64,000 nt of DNA from Actinomycetota bacterium. Lineage in GTDB: Bacteria; Actinomycetota; Acidimicrobiia; Acidimicrobiales; Iamiaceae. This document shows positions 51,913 to 61,028 of this stretch, piece by piece (within the stretch, counting starts at the first letter, position 1; each line of letters begins with the position of its first letter). A model generated the notes under the pieces. That model searched no databases, had not been told where the DNA came from, and saw nothing but the letters and a program-made list of their open reading frames with translations. The stretch lies in assembly GCA_019639075.1 (NCBI GenBank), contig JAHBSO010000003.1:169621-233620 (forward strand), written 5' to 3'. The translations under genes and the position numbers were made by a program.

Positions 51913-54119
51913 ACCAGCAGGCCCGCAGCGGCGGCAGCTCGCTCCTCCTCGCCGAGGCCGCACTGCTCCTGGTGCACCTCGCCGTCGTGGCCGGGTTCGT
52001 GCGGCTCTACGAGGACTGGTCGTTCGCTCCGGACCTGGTGGTCGCCGTGGTCGTCGCCCACGTGCTCGCCGCCCTCTCCCGACGCTGGCTCCCCGCGCCG
52101 GCCGCCGCGCTCGTCGCGGTCGGCGGGCTGGCGCTCACGGTCGCCTGGCTGCTGTTCCCGGACACGACGACGGCCGGACTGCCCGGGACCGCCACCTGGG
52201 ATGCCCTCGTCGCGGCGCTCCGCGACGGCCGCGACACGTTCCGGGAGGTGACCGCGCCCACCGTGCCGATCGTCGGGTTCCAGGCCGCCACCGTGCTCGC
52301 CCTGTGGGTCACCGTGTGGTTCGCCGACTGGTCGGCGTTCCGGTTGCGGGCCACGGTCGAAGCGGTCGCGCCGGCCACCGTGCTGTTCGTGTTCACCACG
52401 ATGCTGGGCTCCGGCTCCTACCGGGTCGCCAGCGCGATCGCCTTCGGCGCCGCGGTGCTCCTGTTCGTGGTCGCCCACCGGGCGCTCCGGGCCCGGGTCG
52501 ACCTGGCCTGGCTCAGCGACGACCCGTCGCGGGCGCCGCACCTGCTCCTGCGGGCGGGGGTCGCCACCGCGGCGGTCGCCCTGCTGGCCGGCGTCGTCGC
52601 CGCGCCGCTGCTCCCGGGCGCCGGCGAGGCGCCGGTCGTCGACTGGCGCGACGACGGCTCGACGACCTCCAGCGACCGCACGACCGTGAGCCCGATCGTC
52701 GACCTTCGGCGGCGGCTGGTGAACCAGAGCGACGAGGTGTTCTTCCGGGTGCGGGCCGCCCGGTCCGCCTACTGGCGGCTCACCGCGCTCGACCGGTTCG
52801 ACGGCGACCTCTGGACGATCGACCAGCAGTTCACCCCGGTCGACGGCAACCTCGCCGATCCCGAGCCCGCCGACGACCTGCTCCAGCAGACCGTGAACAT
52901 CGTCGGGATGGACGACCTGTGGGTCCCGGCCGCCTACGAGCCGCAGCGCGTGCTGTTCTCGTCGGCCAACCTCAGGTGGGACCCCGACACGTCGACCCTC
53001 GTGATCGACGAGGGCGACCAGGGCACCGCGGGCATGGAGTACCGGGTGGTCTCCGCGCTCCCGTCGTTCACCGAGGCGCAGGTGCGGGCGGCGGAGGGTC
53101 CCGACCCGGCCTCGCTCCAGGCCCTCACCAGCCTCCCCGACTCGTTCCCCGAACTGGCCCGCGACCTCGCACTGGAGGTCACCGACGGCGCCACCACCCG
53201 CTACGACAAGGCCATCGCGCTCCAGAACTGGTTCCGCACGGAGTTCAGCTACAGCACCGACGTGCCCGCCGGCCACAGCGATCGTGCCCTCGTCGACTTC
53301 CTCCAGGACCGACAGGGCTACTGCGAGCAGTTCGCCGGCTCGTTCGCGGCGATGGCCCGTTCGCTGGGGATCCCGTCACGGGTCGCGATCGGCTTCACCC
53401 AGGGCGAGCTCGACCCCGACACCGACCAGTACGTCGTCCGCGGCCGCCACGCCCACGCCTGGCCCGAGGTCTACATGCCGGGGCTGGGCTGGGTGGCCTT
53501 CGAACCGACGCCGGGCCGCGGCATGCCGGGGGCCGAGGCCTACACCGGCGTCGCACCCGAGCAGGACCGGACCCGCACGACACCCGCACCGACCACCACG
53601 ACCTCGACCACCGCCGCGGCAACCACCCCGACCGCCGCGTCCGGCTCGACGACCACGACCGAACCCCCGGTGGCCACCGTCGCGTCGCCCTCCTCGGGCT
53701 CCACGTCGGACCGCTCGCCGGCATGGGTCGTGGCCGGCGTGCTCGCCGCGATCACCGTCGTCGCCGCGCTCGCCGTCGCGGTGGTCCGTTCCGGCCGCGG
53801 CCGACGGCACGGCCACGGCCCCGACGCGGAGATCCTCGCCTCGTGGGACCGCGCCGTCGCCGCCGTGCGCCGGTCGACCGGACTGCGCCCCACGCCCGCG
53901 GAGACCCACGCCGAGTTCGCCCGACGGGGCGGCGCGTCCGCGTCGGAGGTCGCCGATCCCCTCGTCCAGCTGGGCGACCTGGTCGGACTGGCGGCCTGGA
54001 ACCCGGCGTCGCTCACCGACGCGGACGTGCGCCGGGCCGAGGCGCTGCGCGACGACGTGCGGACGACCCTCGACGACGACCAGCGGTGGTACGACCGGTT
54101 CCGCCGGCCCTCCGGGTGA
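51909..54119 (+). CDS. Membrane transglutaminase-like protein (DUF3488/transglutaminase/DUF4129)
   Basis: The 736-aa product has a multi-helix N-terminal DUF3488 region, an extracytoplasmic transglutaminase core with RQGYCEQFAGSFAAMARS (Cys472) and GRHAHAWPEVYMPG (His514/516 region), a Thr/Pro linker, one more helix and a DUF4129-like cytoplasmic tail. The core is the cysteine-protease-like fold that may cross-link or cleave envelope proteins. GTG overlaps the DUF58 stop (GTGA), completing the operon. Confidence 0.9.
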   Translation: MNQQARSGGSSLLLAEAALLLVHLAVVAGFVRLYEDWSFAPDLVVAVVVAHVLAALSRRWLPAPAAALVAVGGLALTVAWLLFPDTTTAGLPGTATWDALVAALRDGRDTFREVTAPTVPIVGFQAATVLALWVTVWFADWSAFRLRATVEAVAPATVLFVFTTMLGSGSYRVASAIAFGAAVLLFVVAHRALRARVDLAWLSDDPSRAPHLLLRAGVATAAVALLAGVVAAPLLPGAGEAPVVDWRDDGSTTSSDRTTVSPIVDLRRRLVNQSDEVFFRVRAARSAYWRLTALDRFDGDLWTIDQQFTPVDGNLADPEPADDLLQQTVNIVGMDDLWVPAAYEPQRVLFSSANLRWDPDTSTLVIDEGDQGTAGMEYRVVSALPSFTEAQVRAAEGPDPASLQALTSLPDSFPELARDLALEVTDGATTRYDKAIALQNWFRTEFSYSTDVPAGHSDRALVDFLQDRQGYCEQFAGSFAAMARSLGIPSRVAIGFTQGELDPDTDQYVVRGRHAHAWPEVYMPGLGWVAFEPTPGRGMPGAEAYTGVAPEQDRTRTTPAPTTTTSTTAAATTPTAASGSTTTTEPPVATVASPSSGSTSDRSPAWVVAGVLAAITVVAALAVAVVRSGRGRRHGHGPDAEILASWDRAVAAVRRSTGLRPTPAETHAEFARRGGASASEVADPLVQLGDLVGLAAWNPASLTDADVRRAEALRDDVRTTLDDDQRWYDRFRRPSG

Positions 54120-54122
54120 CGA

Positions 54123-54503
54123 TCAGAGGTCGTCGGACACTTCGCCGCGGCGGTCGCGGAAGCCGAGGAGGCCCCGGACGCCACCGGTGGTGCGGAACGA
54201 GTCGCCGAGGCGCTCCATCCCCGCGCGGCCCAGCTTGCGGAGGCTGCGCTCGAACCACAGGGCCGCACCGAGCATGACCACGAAGGCGGCGAAGGCGACG
54301 AGGAACGTCGTCGCCGTGGCGAGGGCGACGACCAGAACGACGACCCCGGCGGCGAACAGCGCTCCCGCGAGCTTCATCTGTCGGAGGCAGTGGGCGTAGA
54401 GCGAGTGGTTCCCGATCTCGCCCGCCAGATCGGGGTCGCTCGCGTAGAACTGCTGCTCGATCTCCTGGAGGATCCGTTGTTCGTCCTCGGAAAGCGGCAC
54501 CAC
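54123..54503 (-). CDS. DUF3040 membrane protein
   Basis: The 126-aa protein starts VPLSEDEQRILQEIEQQF, the signature of actinobacterial DUF3040 proteins, and has two adjacent helices (about 44-82). Function unknown; in other actinobacteria members lie near dcw genes or dinB. Start is GTG; two consecutive GTG codons are possible. It lies 3 bp from the convergent transglutaminase gene and downstream of dinB. Confidence 0.88.
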   Translation of the reverse strand: MVPLSEDEQRILQEIEQQFYASDPDLAGEIGNHSLYAHCLRQMKLAGALFAAGVVVLVVALATATTFLVAFAAFVVMLGAALWFERSLRKLGRAGMERLGDSFRTTGGVRGLLGFRDRRGEVSDDL

Positions 54504-54591
54504 GCACCTCGCGGATCGGCGGGGACGAGCCCCCGGTCCGCGTCAGTCTCGCACACGATCCGCCGGCCAACAACGCGCTCCGTCGGGCGGG

Positions 54592-55893
54592 TCACCCGCC
54601 GTCGGCACCGCCGGCCGGCGCGTCGGGGCCCCACTGCTGGTCTCCGCGCCTCGCGATGCGGAGGCCGTCCGGACCGGCGAGGCTCGCCGGCCCGACCGCC
54701 CGAGCCCCGAACCGGGACCGGATCTCGTCGACGACCGCCTCGGCCCGGCTCCACCCGACCGACGGTTCCTCGCCCGCGATCTCGCCCTCGTCGGCCAGGC
54801 CGAGGCTGAGCTGGGTCGGTTCGGCGTCGGCGCCGCCCACGACGAGCTGCGACGAGACCACCCCGAGCAGGCGCACCCCCGGTGCCGGGTCGACCGAGGA
54901 GAGCAGGTCACGGGCCACCCGGGTGATCTCGCGGGCCGATGCCGTCGCCACCGGGAGGGTCGACGACCGGCTGACCGTGCGGAAGTCCCCGAACCGCACC
55001 TTGATCCCGATCGTGCGGGCCCGGCGGTCGGCGTGGCGCAGGCGCGACGCCACGGAATCGGCCATGCGCAGCAGTTCGAGGTCGAGCGTGGCCGGGTCGT
55101 GGAGGTCCCGGGGGAACGTCTCCTCGTGGCTGACCGACTTCACCTCCTGGTCCGGCTCGACCCGGCGCGGGTCCCGCGCGTTGGCGAGGGCGTGCAGGTG
55201 CCGACCCGAAGCCGTGCCGAGGGCGGAGACGACGGCGGCCTCCGGGAGCTCGGCCAGGTCGCCGACGGTCCGGACGCCGAGCCGCTGCAGCTTGGTGTGG
55301 GTGGCCGGCCCCACCCCCCACAGCGCCGTGACCGGGAGGGGGTGCAGGAACGCCAGCTCCTCGTCGGGTCCCACGACGACGACCCCCCGACCGGGCCGGG
55401 CCCCGCCCGGTGCGGCCCGAGGCTTGGCGGCCTCCGACGCCAACTTGGCCAGGAACTTCACCCGGGCGACCCCGACCGAGCAGGTCAGCCCCTCCTCGTC
55501 GAGCACCCGGGCCCGGACGCGCGCCGCGATCTGCTCGGCCGATCCGTGCAGCCGGCGGACCCCGGCGACGTCGAGGAACGCCTCGTCGAGCGAGATCGGC
55601 TCGACGAGCGGCGTGACGTCCCGGAAGATCGCCATGACCCGACCGCTGACCTCCCGGTAGTGGGCGTGGTCGCCGGGCAGGAACACGGCGTCGGGGCACA
55701 GGCGCCGGGCCCGCACCGACGGCATTGCCGAGTGGACCCCGTGGGCCCGCGCCTCGTAGCTCGCCGCGGCGACCACGCCGCGCTCGCCCGAGCCGCCGAC
55801 GACCACCGGCCGGCCGCGCAGCTCGGGCCGTCGGAGCAGCTCGACCGCGGCGAAGAACGCGTCCATGTCGACGTGCAGGATCGCCGGCTCCAC
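54592..55893 (-). CDS. dinB: DNA polymerase IV (DinB)
   Basis: The 433-aa Y-family polymerase shows ILHVDMDAFFAAVE (metal Asp), the AASYEAR loop, EPISLDEAFLDVAG (catalytic Asp-Glu) and VGVARVKFLAKLASEAAKP. The little finger follows, then QLSLGL near residue 370, matching a beta-clamp binding motif (QLxLF-like). It copies damaged DNA with low fidelity. An additional C-terminal tail of about 65 residues follows the clamp motif. GTG start lies 3 bp after the NUDIX stop. Confidence 0.95.
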   Translation of the reverse strand: MEPAILHVDMDAFFAAVELLRRPELRGRPVVVGGSGERGVVAAASYEARAHGVHSAMPSVRARRLCPDAVFLPGDHAHYREVSGRVMAIFRDVTPLVEPISLDEAFLDVAGVRRLHGSAEQIAARVRARVLDEEGLTCSVGVARVKFLAKLASEAAKPRAAPGGARPGRGVVVVGPDEELAFLHPLPVTALWGVGPATHTKLQRLGVRTVGDLAELPEAAVVSALGTASGRHLHALANARDPRRVEPDQEVKSVSHEETFPRDLHDPATLDLELLRMADSVASRLRHADRRARTIGIKVRFGDFRTVSRSSTLPVATASAREITRVARDLLSSVDPAPGVRLLGVVSSQLVVGGADAEPTQLSLGLADEGEIAGEEPSVGWSRAEAVVDEIRSRFGARAVGPASLAGPDGLRIARRGDQQWGPDAPAGGADGG

Positions 55894-55896
55894 CGG

Positions 55897-56391
55897 TCAG
55901 TCCAGGCGGTCGACCCGCATCGAGGCCAGGTCCCGGCCCTCGATGCGGTAGCGGAAGTCCCGGGTGTCGTCCTCCCACGGGTCCGCCAACCAGGAGCCGA
56001 GGGGGTCGCGCACCCACGGCGGCGACGACGACAGCCGGTCGAGGCACTGGTCGTCACGCACCCAGCTCGCCTCGACGACGATGCCGTCGGGGTCGTCGAT
56101 GGTGAGGTCGCCGCGCACCGCGACCGCGAGGTGGACCTCGACCGACAACCGCCACTCGAGGTCGACCGCGATCGCCTCGATCCGGTACAGCGGCCGGCCC
56201 GACCACGCCTCGACGACGAGGCCCGTCTCCTCCGCGACCTCGCGGGTCAGGCCGTCGAGGAGCGTCTCGCCCGGGTCGACCACGCCGCCCGGCGGCGTCC
56301 AGTCGCTCCGTCCGTCGCGCCGCTGGTTCTTGACGAGCAGGAGCCCGTCCGCGCTGCGGATGACCGCCCCGGCGACGAGCCAGTCCCGCAC
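55897..56391 (-). CDS. NUDIX hydrolase
   Basis: The 164-aa protein has a full NUDIX box, GGVVDPGETLLDG followed by REVAEETG (GX5EX7REUXEEXGU). It starts DWLVAGAVIRSADGLLLVKN. It hydrolyses a nucleoside diphosphate-linked compound; the substrate is unknown. GTG at 56391 lies 4 bp after the GT2 stop, so GT2, NUDIX and dinB form one operon. Confidence 0.88.
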   Translation of the reverse strand: MRDWLVAGAVIRSADGLLLVKNQRRDGRSDWTPPGGVVDPGETLLDGLTREVAEETGLVVEAWSGRPLYRIEAIAVDLEWRLSVEVHLAVAVRGDLTIDDPDGIVVEASWVRDDQCLDRLSSSPPWVRDPLGSWLADPWEDDTRDFRYRIEGRDLASMRVDRLD

Positions 56392-56395
56392 CGCG

Positions 56396-57139
56396 CTACC
56401 GACCGCTCCGCCGGAACCGGGCGACCCGGTCCCGGATGCCCCACCGGGTGACCAGTCCGAACGCCTCGACGACGATGTCGGGCGACATCTTCGACTCGCC
56501 CCGCTCCCGGTCGCGGAAGGTGATCGGGATCTCCACGATCGATCCGCCGCTGCGGGCCACCTGGTACGCCATCTCGATCTGGAAGCCGTAGCCGTCGGCC
56601 TGCACGCGGTCGAGGCCGATCGTTCGCAGCACCTCGGCCCGGTAGGCCCGGAACCCGGCGGTGGCGTCCCGCACCGGCATGCGCAACATGACGCCGATGT
56701 AGCGGTTGCCCCAGCGGGAGATGAGCTGACGGCTGAGCGGCCAGCCGGGCACCGCCCCGCCGGGCACGTAGCGCGACCCGATCGCCAGGTCGGCACCGCC
56801 CTCGTCGACCGCGGCGATGAGCTGCGGGAGCACGGCCGGATCGTGCTGGAGGTCGGCGTCCATCTCGAGCAGGACGTCGTGGCCCCGCTCGAGACCCCAG
56901 GCGAACCCGGCCCGGTACGCCGGCCCGAGACCGGCCTTCTCGCTGCGCCGGAGGACCTCGATCCGCCCGAGGTCGGCTGCCACCTCCTCGGCGATGTCGG
57001 CGGTCCCGTCGGGGCTGCCGTCGTCGACCACGAGCACGCTCGCCGCCGGGGCCGCCTCGCGGATGCGCTTCAGCACCTCACGGATGTTCTCCGCCTCCTG
57101 ATAGGTGGGGAGCACGACGAGGGGGGACATCCGTCGCAT
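56396..57139 (-). CDS. Dolichyl/polyprenyl-phosphate mannosyltransferase-like GT2
   Basis: The 247-aa protein has VVLPTYQEAENI, VLVVDDGSPDGTADIA, EMDADLQHDP (DxD), GSRYVPGGAVPGW and FRDRERGESKMS, the pattern of polyprenol monophosphomannose synthases (Ppm1/DPM1) that load mannose on a lipid for glycolipids or protein mannosylation. No membrane domain is fused. ATG 57139 or 57130. Confidence 0.9.
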   Translation of the reverse strand: MRRMSPLVVLPTYQEAENIREVLKRIREAAPAASVLVVDDGSPDGTADIAEEVAADLGRIEVLRRSEKAGLGPAYRAGFAWGLERGHDVLLEMDADLQHDPAVLPQLIAAVDEGGADLAIGSRYVPGGAVPGWPLSRQLISRWGNRYIGVMLRMPVRDATAGFRAYRAEVLRTIGLDRVQADGYGFQIEMAYQVARSGGSIVEIPITFRDRERGESKMSPDIVVEAFGLVTRWGIRDRVARFRRSGR

Positions 57140-57163
57140 GGTAGGCCGCCGGGGGGCCACCCC

Positions 57164-57169
57164 TACGAT
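57164..57169 (+). promoter_or_regulatory. Putative leaderless -10 element of the small membrane protein gene
   Basis: TACGAT lies 7 nt before the ATG at 57177. Confidence 0.42.
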
Positions 57170-57176
57170 GGGCGCC

Positions 57177-57467
57177 ATGGAGTCCAACGGAGCCGTCGAA
57201 TCCGCCCTCCCGTCGGTGGGCGCCCGTGCCCTCGCGGTCGGGTCGATCGTGCTCGCCGGCGTGTGCGGCGGGCTCATCGGGTGGAAGGTCACCGACCTCC
57301 AGGTGACCGACGCTGGCGCGTTCGCGTTCCTCGGTGCGCTGTTCGGCGCCCTGTTCGCGGGCGGTGGCGTCGGCATCGTCGCCGTGCTCGTGCTCCGGGC
57401 CATGGGCGAGTGGAACACCATCGTCGAGACCGGCGACCCCACCGCGCCGCGGACCCGCCGCTCGTGA
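57177..57467 (+). CDS. Small two-helix membrane protein of unknown function
   Basis: The 96-aa product has two hydrophobic helices (about 16-36 and 47-73) and short polar ends. I do not recognise a family. An in-frame ATG three codons earlier is possible, but TACGAT spacing favours 57177. Its stop overlaps the inositol monophosphatase-like GTG (GTGA), so the two are co-expressed. Confidence 0.72.
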   Translation: MESNGAVESALPSVGARALAVGSIVLAGVCGGLIGWKVTDLQVTDAGAFAFLGALFGALFAGGGVGIVAVLVLRAMGEWNTIVETGDPTAPRTRRS

Positions 57468-58264
57468 CCCCGCCCGCCGGGGACCTGCTCGCCCTCGCCC
57501 GCCCGGTCGCCCTCGAGGTCGCGGCCCGGCTGGCCGCCGCGCTCGACGACCCCGACGGTCCGGAGATCTCCACCAAGTCCGGCGAGACGGACCTCGTCAC
57601 CGACCTCGACCGGTGGGCCGAGCAGCACATCGCCGACCGCCTCCTCGGCGCCCGACCCGACGACGGCGTGGTCGGCGAGGAGGGGGCCTCGATCGAGGGC
57701 ACCTCCGGGGTGCGCTGGTGCGTCGACCCCATCGACGGCACGGTCAACTTCGTGCACGGGATCCCGGGCTTCTGCGTCTCGATCGCCGCGGAGGTCGACG
57801 GGCGCACCGTGGCCGGCGTGGTCGCGTCGCCGCTGCACCGCGACGTCTTCACCGCCACCCTCGGCGGCGGGGCGCACCGCAACGACCGGCCGATCCGGTG
57901 CGCGGACCCGCCCGGGCTCTCGCGGGCCGTGATCGGCACCGGGTTCGGCTACGACCCGCTCCGTCGGCGCCGCCAGGCCGCCGTCGTGGAGCGCGTCATC
58001 GGCGACATCGCCGACATCCGCCGGGCCGGGGCCGCGGCGCTCGACCTGTGCTCGGTCGCCTGCGGTCGCCTCGACGGCTACTGGGAGGTGGGGCTCAACG
58101 CCTGGGACCACGCCGCCGGAGCGCTGATCGCGAGCGAGTCCGGTGCCCGCGTCGAGGGCCGGGACGGCGGCTCGCCGTCGGAGGAGCTCGTCCTCGCCGC
58201 GCCGCCCGCGATCTTCGACGACCTTCGCACGCTGCTGCTCGACGCCGGCGCGGCCGAGGTCTGA
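57464..58264 (+). CDS. Inositol monophosphatase-family phosphatase
   Basis: The 266-aa protein has KSGETDLVTDLDRWAE, GEEG, WCVDPIDGTVNFVHGIP (metal site) and GLNAWDHAAGALIASESGARV, the IMPase motifs. It removes phosphate from inositol-1-phosphate, histidinol phosphate or a related compound; the branch cannot be fixed by eye. Translationally coupled to the small membrane protein gene. Confidence 0.9.
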   Translation: MTPPAGDLLALARPVALEVAARLAAALDDPDGPEISTKSGETDLVTDLDRWAEQHIADRLLGARPDDGVVGEEGASIEGTSGVRWCVDPIDGTVNFVHGIPGFCVSIAAEVDGRTVAGVVASPLHRDVFTATLGGGAHRNDRPIRCADPPGLSRAVIGTGFGYDPLRRRRQAAVVERVIGDIADIRRAGAAALDLCSVACGRLDGYWEVGLNAWDHAAGALIASESGARVEGRDGGSPSEELVLAAPPAIFDDLRTLLLDAGAAEV

Positions 58265-58278
58265 CCCCGTCGCGGCAC

Positions 58279-58284
58279 TACATT
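58279..58284 (+). promoter_or_regulatory. Putative leaderless -10 element of the response regulator operon
   Basis: TACATT, the same hexamer as at mraZ, lies 7 nt before the GTG at 58292. Confidence 0.48.
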
Positions 58285-58291
58285 CGCTCCC

Positions 58292-58972
58292 GTGGGTACT
58301 CGCATCCTGACCGTCGAGGACGACGAACGCATCCGCACCGCCGTACGCCTCGCCCTCGAGGACGAGGGCTGGACGGTGCTCGAGGCCGAGCACGGCGAGG
58401 AGGCACTGGCGACGTTCGCGCAGAGCCCGACCGACGTCGTCCTCATCGACATCATGCTCCCCGACATCGACGGCTTCGAGGTGTGCCGGGCGATCCGTCG
58501 CACCTCCGACGTGCCGATCGTCATGGTCACCGCCCGCGACGACACCCACGACGTGGTCGCCGGGCTCGAGGCCGGCGCCGACGACTACCTCACCAAGCCG
58601 TTCGCCCCGAAGGAGCTGTCGGCCCGGATCCGGGCGCTGCTGCGCCGGGTGCGCACCACCGACCACGCCAGCCCCCAACTCCGCTTCGGCGACCTGGAGA
58701 TCATCCCCGACGAGGGCGTGGTGCGCCGCGACGGCGAAGAGGTCCACCTCACCAAGACCGAGTTCAAGCTCCTCGTCGAACTGGCCTCGGCACCCGGCAA
58801 GGTCCTCAGCCGCGAGACCCTGCTCGACAAGGTGTGGGGCTACGACTACTTCGCGGATGGTCGCCTGGTCGACGTCCACGTCCGCCGCCTCCGCACCAAG
58901 GTCGAGAACGACCCGGCGAACCCCCGCCACGTGGTCACCGTCCGGGGCCTCGGCTACAAGCTGCAGACCTGA
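58292..58972 (+). CDS. OmpR-family response regulator (MtrA-like)
   Basis: The 226-aa protein has a receiver domain, TVEDDERIR, LIDIMLPDIDG with phosphoacceptor Asp53, and DDYLTKPF with the conserved Lys, then a winged-helix output domain (LTKTEFKLLVELA, VDVHVRRLRTKVE). It resembles MtrA, a cell-cycle and wall regulator in actinobacteria, and is followed by kinase and GerMN lipoprotein genes in the mtrA-mtrB-lpqB order. GTG start. Confidence 0.9.
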   Translation: MGTRILTVEDDERIRTAVRLALEDEGWTVLEAEHGEEALATFAQSPTDVVLIDIMLPDIDGFEVCRAIRRTSDVPIVMVTARDDTHDVVAGLEAGADDYLTKPFAPKELSARIRALLRRVRTTDHASPQLRFGDLEIIPDEGVVRRDGEEVHLTKTEFKLLVELASAPGKVLSRETLLDKVWGYDYFADGRLVDVHVRRLRTKVENDPANPRHVVTVRGLGYKLQT

Positions 58973-58977
58973 CGCCC

Positions 58978-60483
58978 TTGACCGACCACCTCGTCGACGC
59001 GGCACCGACCGAGGACCCCACCGCCACGCGGCGCCGGTCCTCGTTCCTCCGCAGCCCCCGGCTCGGACTCCGGGCCCGGATCACCCTCGCGTTCACGCTG
59101 AGCGCTGCGCTGCTGTCCACCCTGATGGCGGGAACGACCTGGGCGCTCGCCCGCGAGAACATCGTCGACCAGCGCGAGAGCTCCGCCACCCGCCAGGCGA
59201 TCCGCAACGCCCAGTTCGTCGGCGCGCAGCTCCAGGCGCAGGACCCCGAACCGGAGACCTTCGACAACGTCCTGAAGAGCCTCCAGCAGGGCGACACGCC
59301 GTCGCGGCTGCTGCTGATCGGGCCCGACGGCTCGGCCAACCAGTCCTCGGCGTCCTACGGGGTCAACGCGGTACCACCCGCCCTGCTCGACATGGTCGAG
59401 GGCGGCCAACCGGGCCGGATGCGCGTCGAGATCGCCGGCCAACCCGAGCTCGTCATCGGCATCCCGCTCCCCGAGTCCGACACGTCGTACTTCGAGTTCG
59501 TGTCGCTGGCCGACACGCAGTCGGCGCTGGAGTCGGTCTCCACGTCGCTCATCGGCGCCACCGCCCTCACCGCGCTCGCCGGCGGCGCGCTCGGCTGGTG
59601 GGCGGCCCGGCGGACGCTGCGCCCGCTCGCCGAGGTCTCGGTGGCCGCCGAGGCGATCGCCGGCGGACGCCTCGACACCCGCCTCGGCGCGGTCGACGAC
59701 CCCGACCTCGGCGTGCTGGTCTCGTCGTTCAACCACATGGCGCTGGTGCTCGAGGACCGGATCGAGCACGACGGCCGGTTCGCGTCCGACGTGAGCCACG
59801 AGCTCCGCTCGCCGCTGATGACGCTGTCGGCGTCGATCGAGGTCCTCGCGTCCCGGCGCGACGAGATGCCCGACGCGTCCGCCCAGGCCGCGGTCGACCT
59901 CATGGTCGCCGACGTCGCCCGGTTCAAGCAGCTCGTCGAGGACCTGCTCGAGATCTCCCGCTTCGACGCCGGCGCCGCCCGCCTCGACCTGTCGGAGATC
60001 CGGCCCGGCGAGCTGGCGACCATGGCCGTCGCCGGCTCGCAGACCCCCGACGTGCCGATCGAGCTCGACAGCGAGCTGGCCGGCGTGCTGATCCGCGCCG
60101 ACAAGCGCCGCCTCGTGCGGGTCATCGCCAACCTGCTCGACAACGCCCGCAAGTACGGCGGAGGCGCCACCCGCATGGAGCTGACCCGCCTGCCGAGCGG
60201 GCTGCTGATCGCGGTGGAGGACGGCGGCCCCGGCGTGCCCGAGGGCGAGCGCGAGCTGATCTTCAACCGCTTCTCCCGCGGGGCCGGCTCCAACCGCCGA
60301 GCCGGTAGCGAGGGCGTGGGTCTCGGGCTCTCGCTCGTGGCCGAGCACGTCGCGCTGCACAAGGGAAAGGTGTGGGTCGAGGACCGACCCGACGGCGAGC
60401 CGGGGGCCCGCTTCGTGGTCGAGCTGCCGGTGGCGTGGGACGAGGTCCTCTCGGCCCGAGAAGACGCGGAGGACCTGGCGTGA
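58978..60483 (+). CDS. Sensor histidine kinase (MtrB-like)
   Basis: The 501-aa protein has two helices (about 32-52 and 186-208) around an extracytoplasmic sensor region, a HAMP domain, the H-box DVSHELRSPL with His274, and ATPase motifs NLLDNARKYGGG, VEDGGPGVP and GVGLGLSLV. It should phosphorylate the adjacent response regulator. The start is TTG at 58978, 5 bp after the regulator stop; no better start is in frame before the first helix. Confidence 0.92.
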   Translation: MTDHLVDAAPTEDPTATRRRSSFLRSPRLGLRARITLAFTLSAALLSTLMAGTTWALARENIVDQRESSATRQAIRNAQFVGAQLQAQDPEPETFDNVLKSLQQGDTPSRLLLIGPDGSANQSSASYGVNAVPPALLDMVEGGQPGRMRVEIAGQPELVIGIPLPESDTSYFEFVSLADTQSALESVSTSLIGATALTALAGGALGWWAARRTLRPLAEVSVAAEAIAGGRLDTRLGAVDDPDLGVLVSSFNHMALVLEDRIEHDGRFASDVSHELRSPLMTLSASIEVLASRRDEMPDASAQAAVDLMVADVARFKQLVEDLLEISRFDAGAARLDLSEIRPGELATMAVAGSQTPDVPIELDSELAGVLIRADKRRLVRVIANLLDNARKYGGGATRMELTRLPSGLLIAVEDGGPGVPEGERELIFNRFSRGAGSNRRAGSEGVGLGLSLVAEHVALHKGKVWVEDRPDGEPGARFVVELPVAWDEVLSAREDAEDLA

Positions 60484-61028
60484 CCCGACGAACCCTCGCG
60501 ATCGTGATCGCCCTGCTCGCCGCGGTCGTCGCCGCGGGGTGCGGCGTGCCGCTCGACGACTCGCCGCGGGCGATCAACCAGACCACCACCTCGACGACCA
60601 CGACCGCGCCGATCTCGAACGTCGGTGGCGTCGTCGTCCTCTACTTCGTGGACGAGGACGGCGGCCTGGTCGGCCGGGAGTCGAACGTGGAGCGCCAGGC
60701 CGGCGTGCAGGATGCCGTCACCACCCTGCTCGCGACCGAACCGGGCAAGCCGCTCGCCACCCGCATCCCGTCGGGCACCCGCCTGAACGAGGACCTGGTG
60801 ATCGACGGCGACCTGGTGCAGGTCGACCTCACCGGCGAGATGGACGAGGTCTCCGGCGAGGCGCAGAAGCTGGCGTTCGCCCAGATCGTGTTCACGATCC
60901 TGGAGTTCCCCGCCTACTCCCGGGTGACGTTCCTCATCGAGGGCGAGGTGGTGGCCGCGCCGACCGACGGCGAGAACCGCGAGATCGTCCGGGCCGCCGA
61001 CTACGACCCGCCCATCAATCCCGGCTGA
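60480..61028 (+). CDS. GerMN-domain lipoprotein (short LpqB-like)
   Basis: The 182-aa product has a signal ending AAGC, a lipobox, a Thr-rich linker and one GerMN domain: VVLYFVDEDGG, LATEPGKPLATRIPSGT and VDLTGEMDEVSGE. In mycobacteria LpqB follows mtrAB and has GerMN plus a beta-propeller; here the propeller is missing. It probably modulates the kinase outside the membrane. GTG overlaps the kinase stop; the 3' end overlaps the convergent pfkA by 14 bp. Confidence 0.85.
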   Translation: MTRRTLAIVIALLAAVVAAGCGVPLDDSPRAINQTTTSTTTTAPISNVGGVVVLYFVDEDGGLVGRESNVERQAGVQDAVTTLLATEPGKPLATRIPSGTRLNEDLVIDGDLVQVDLTGEMDEVSGEAQKLAFAQIVFTILEFPAYSRVTFLIEGEVVAAPTDGENREIVRAADYDPPINPG

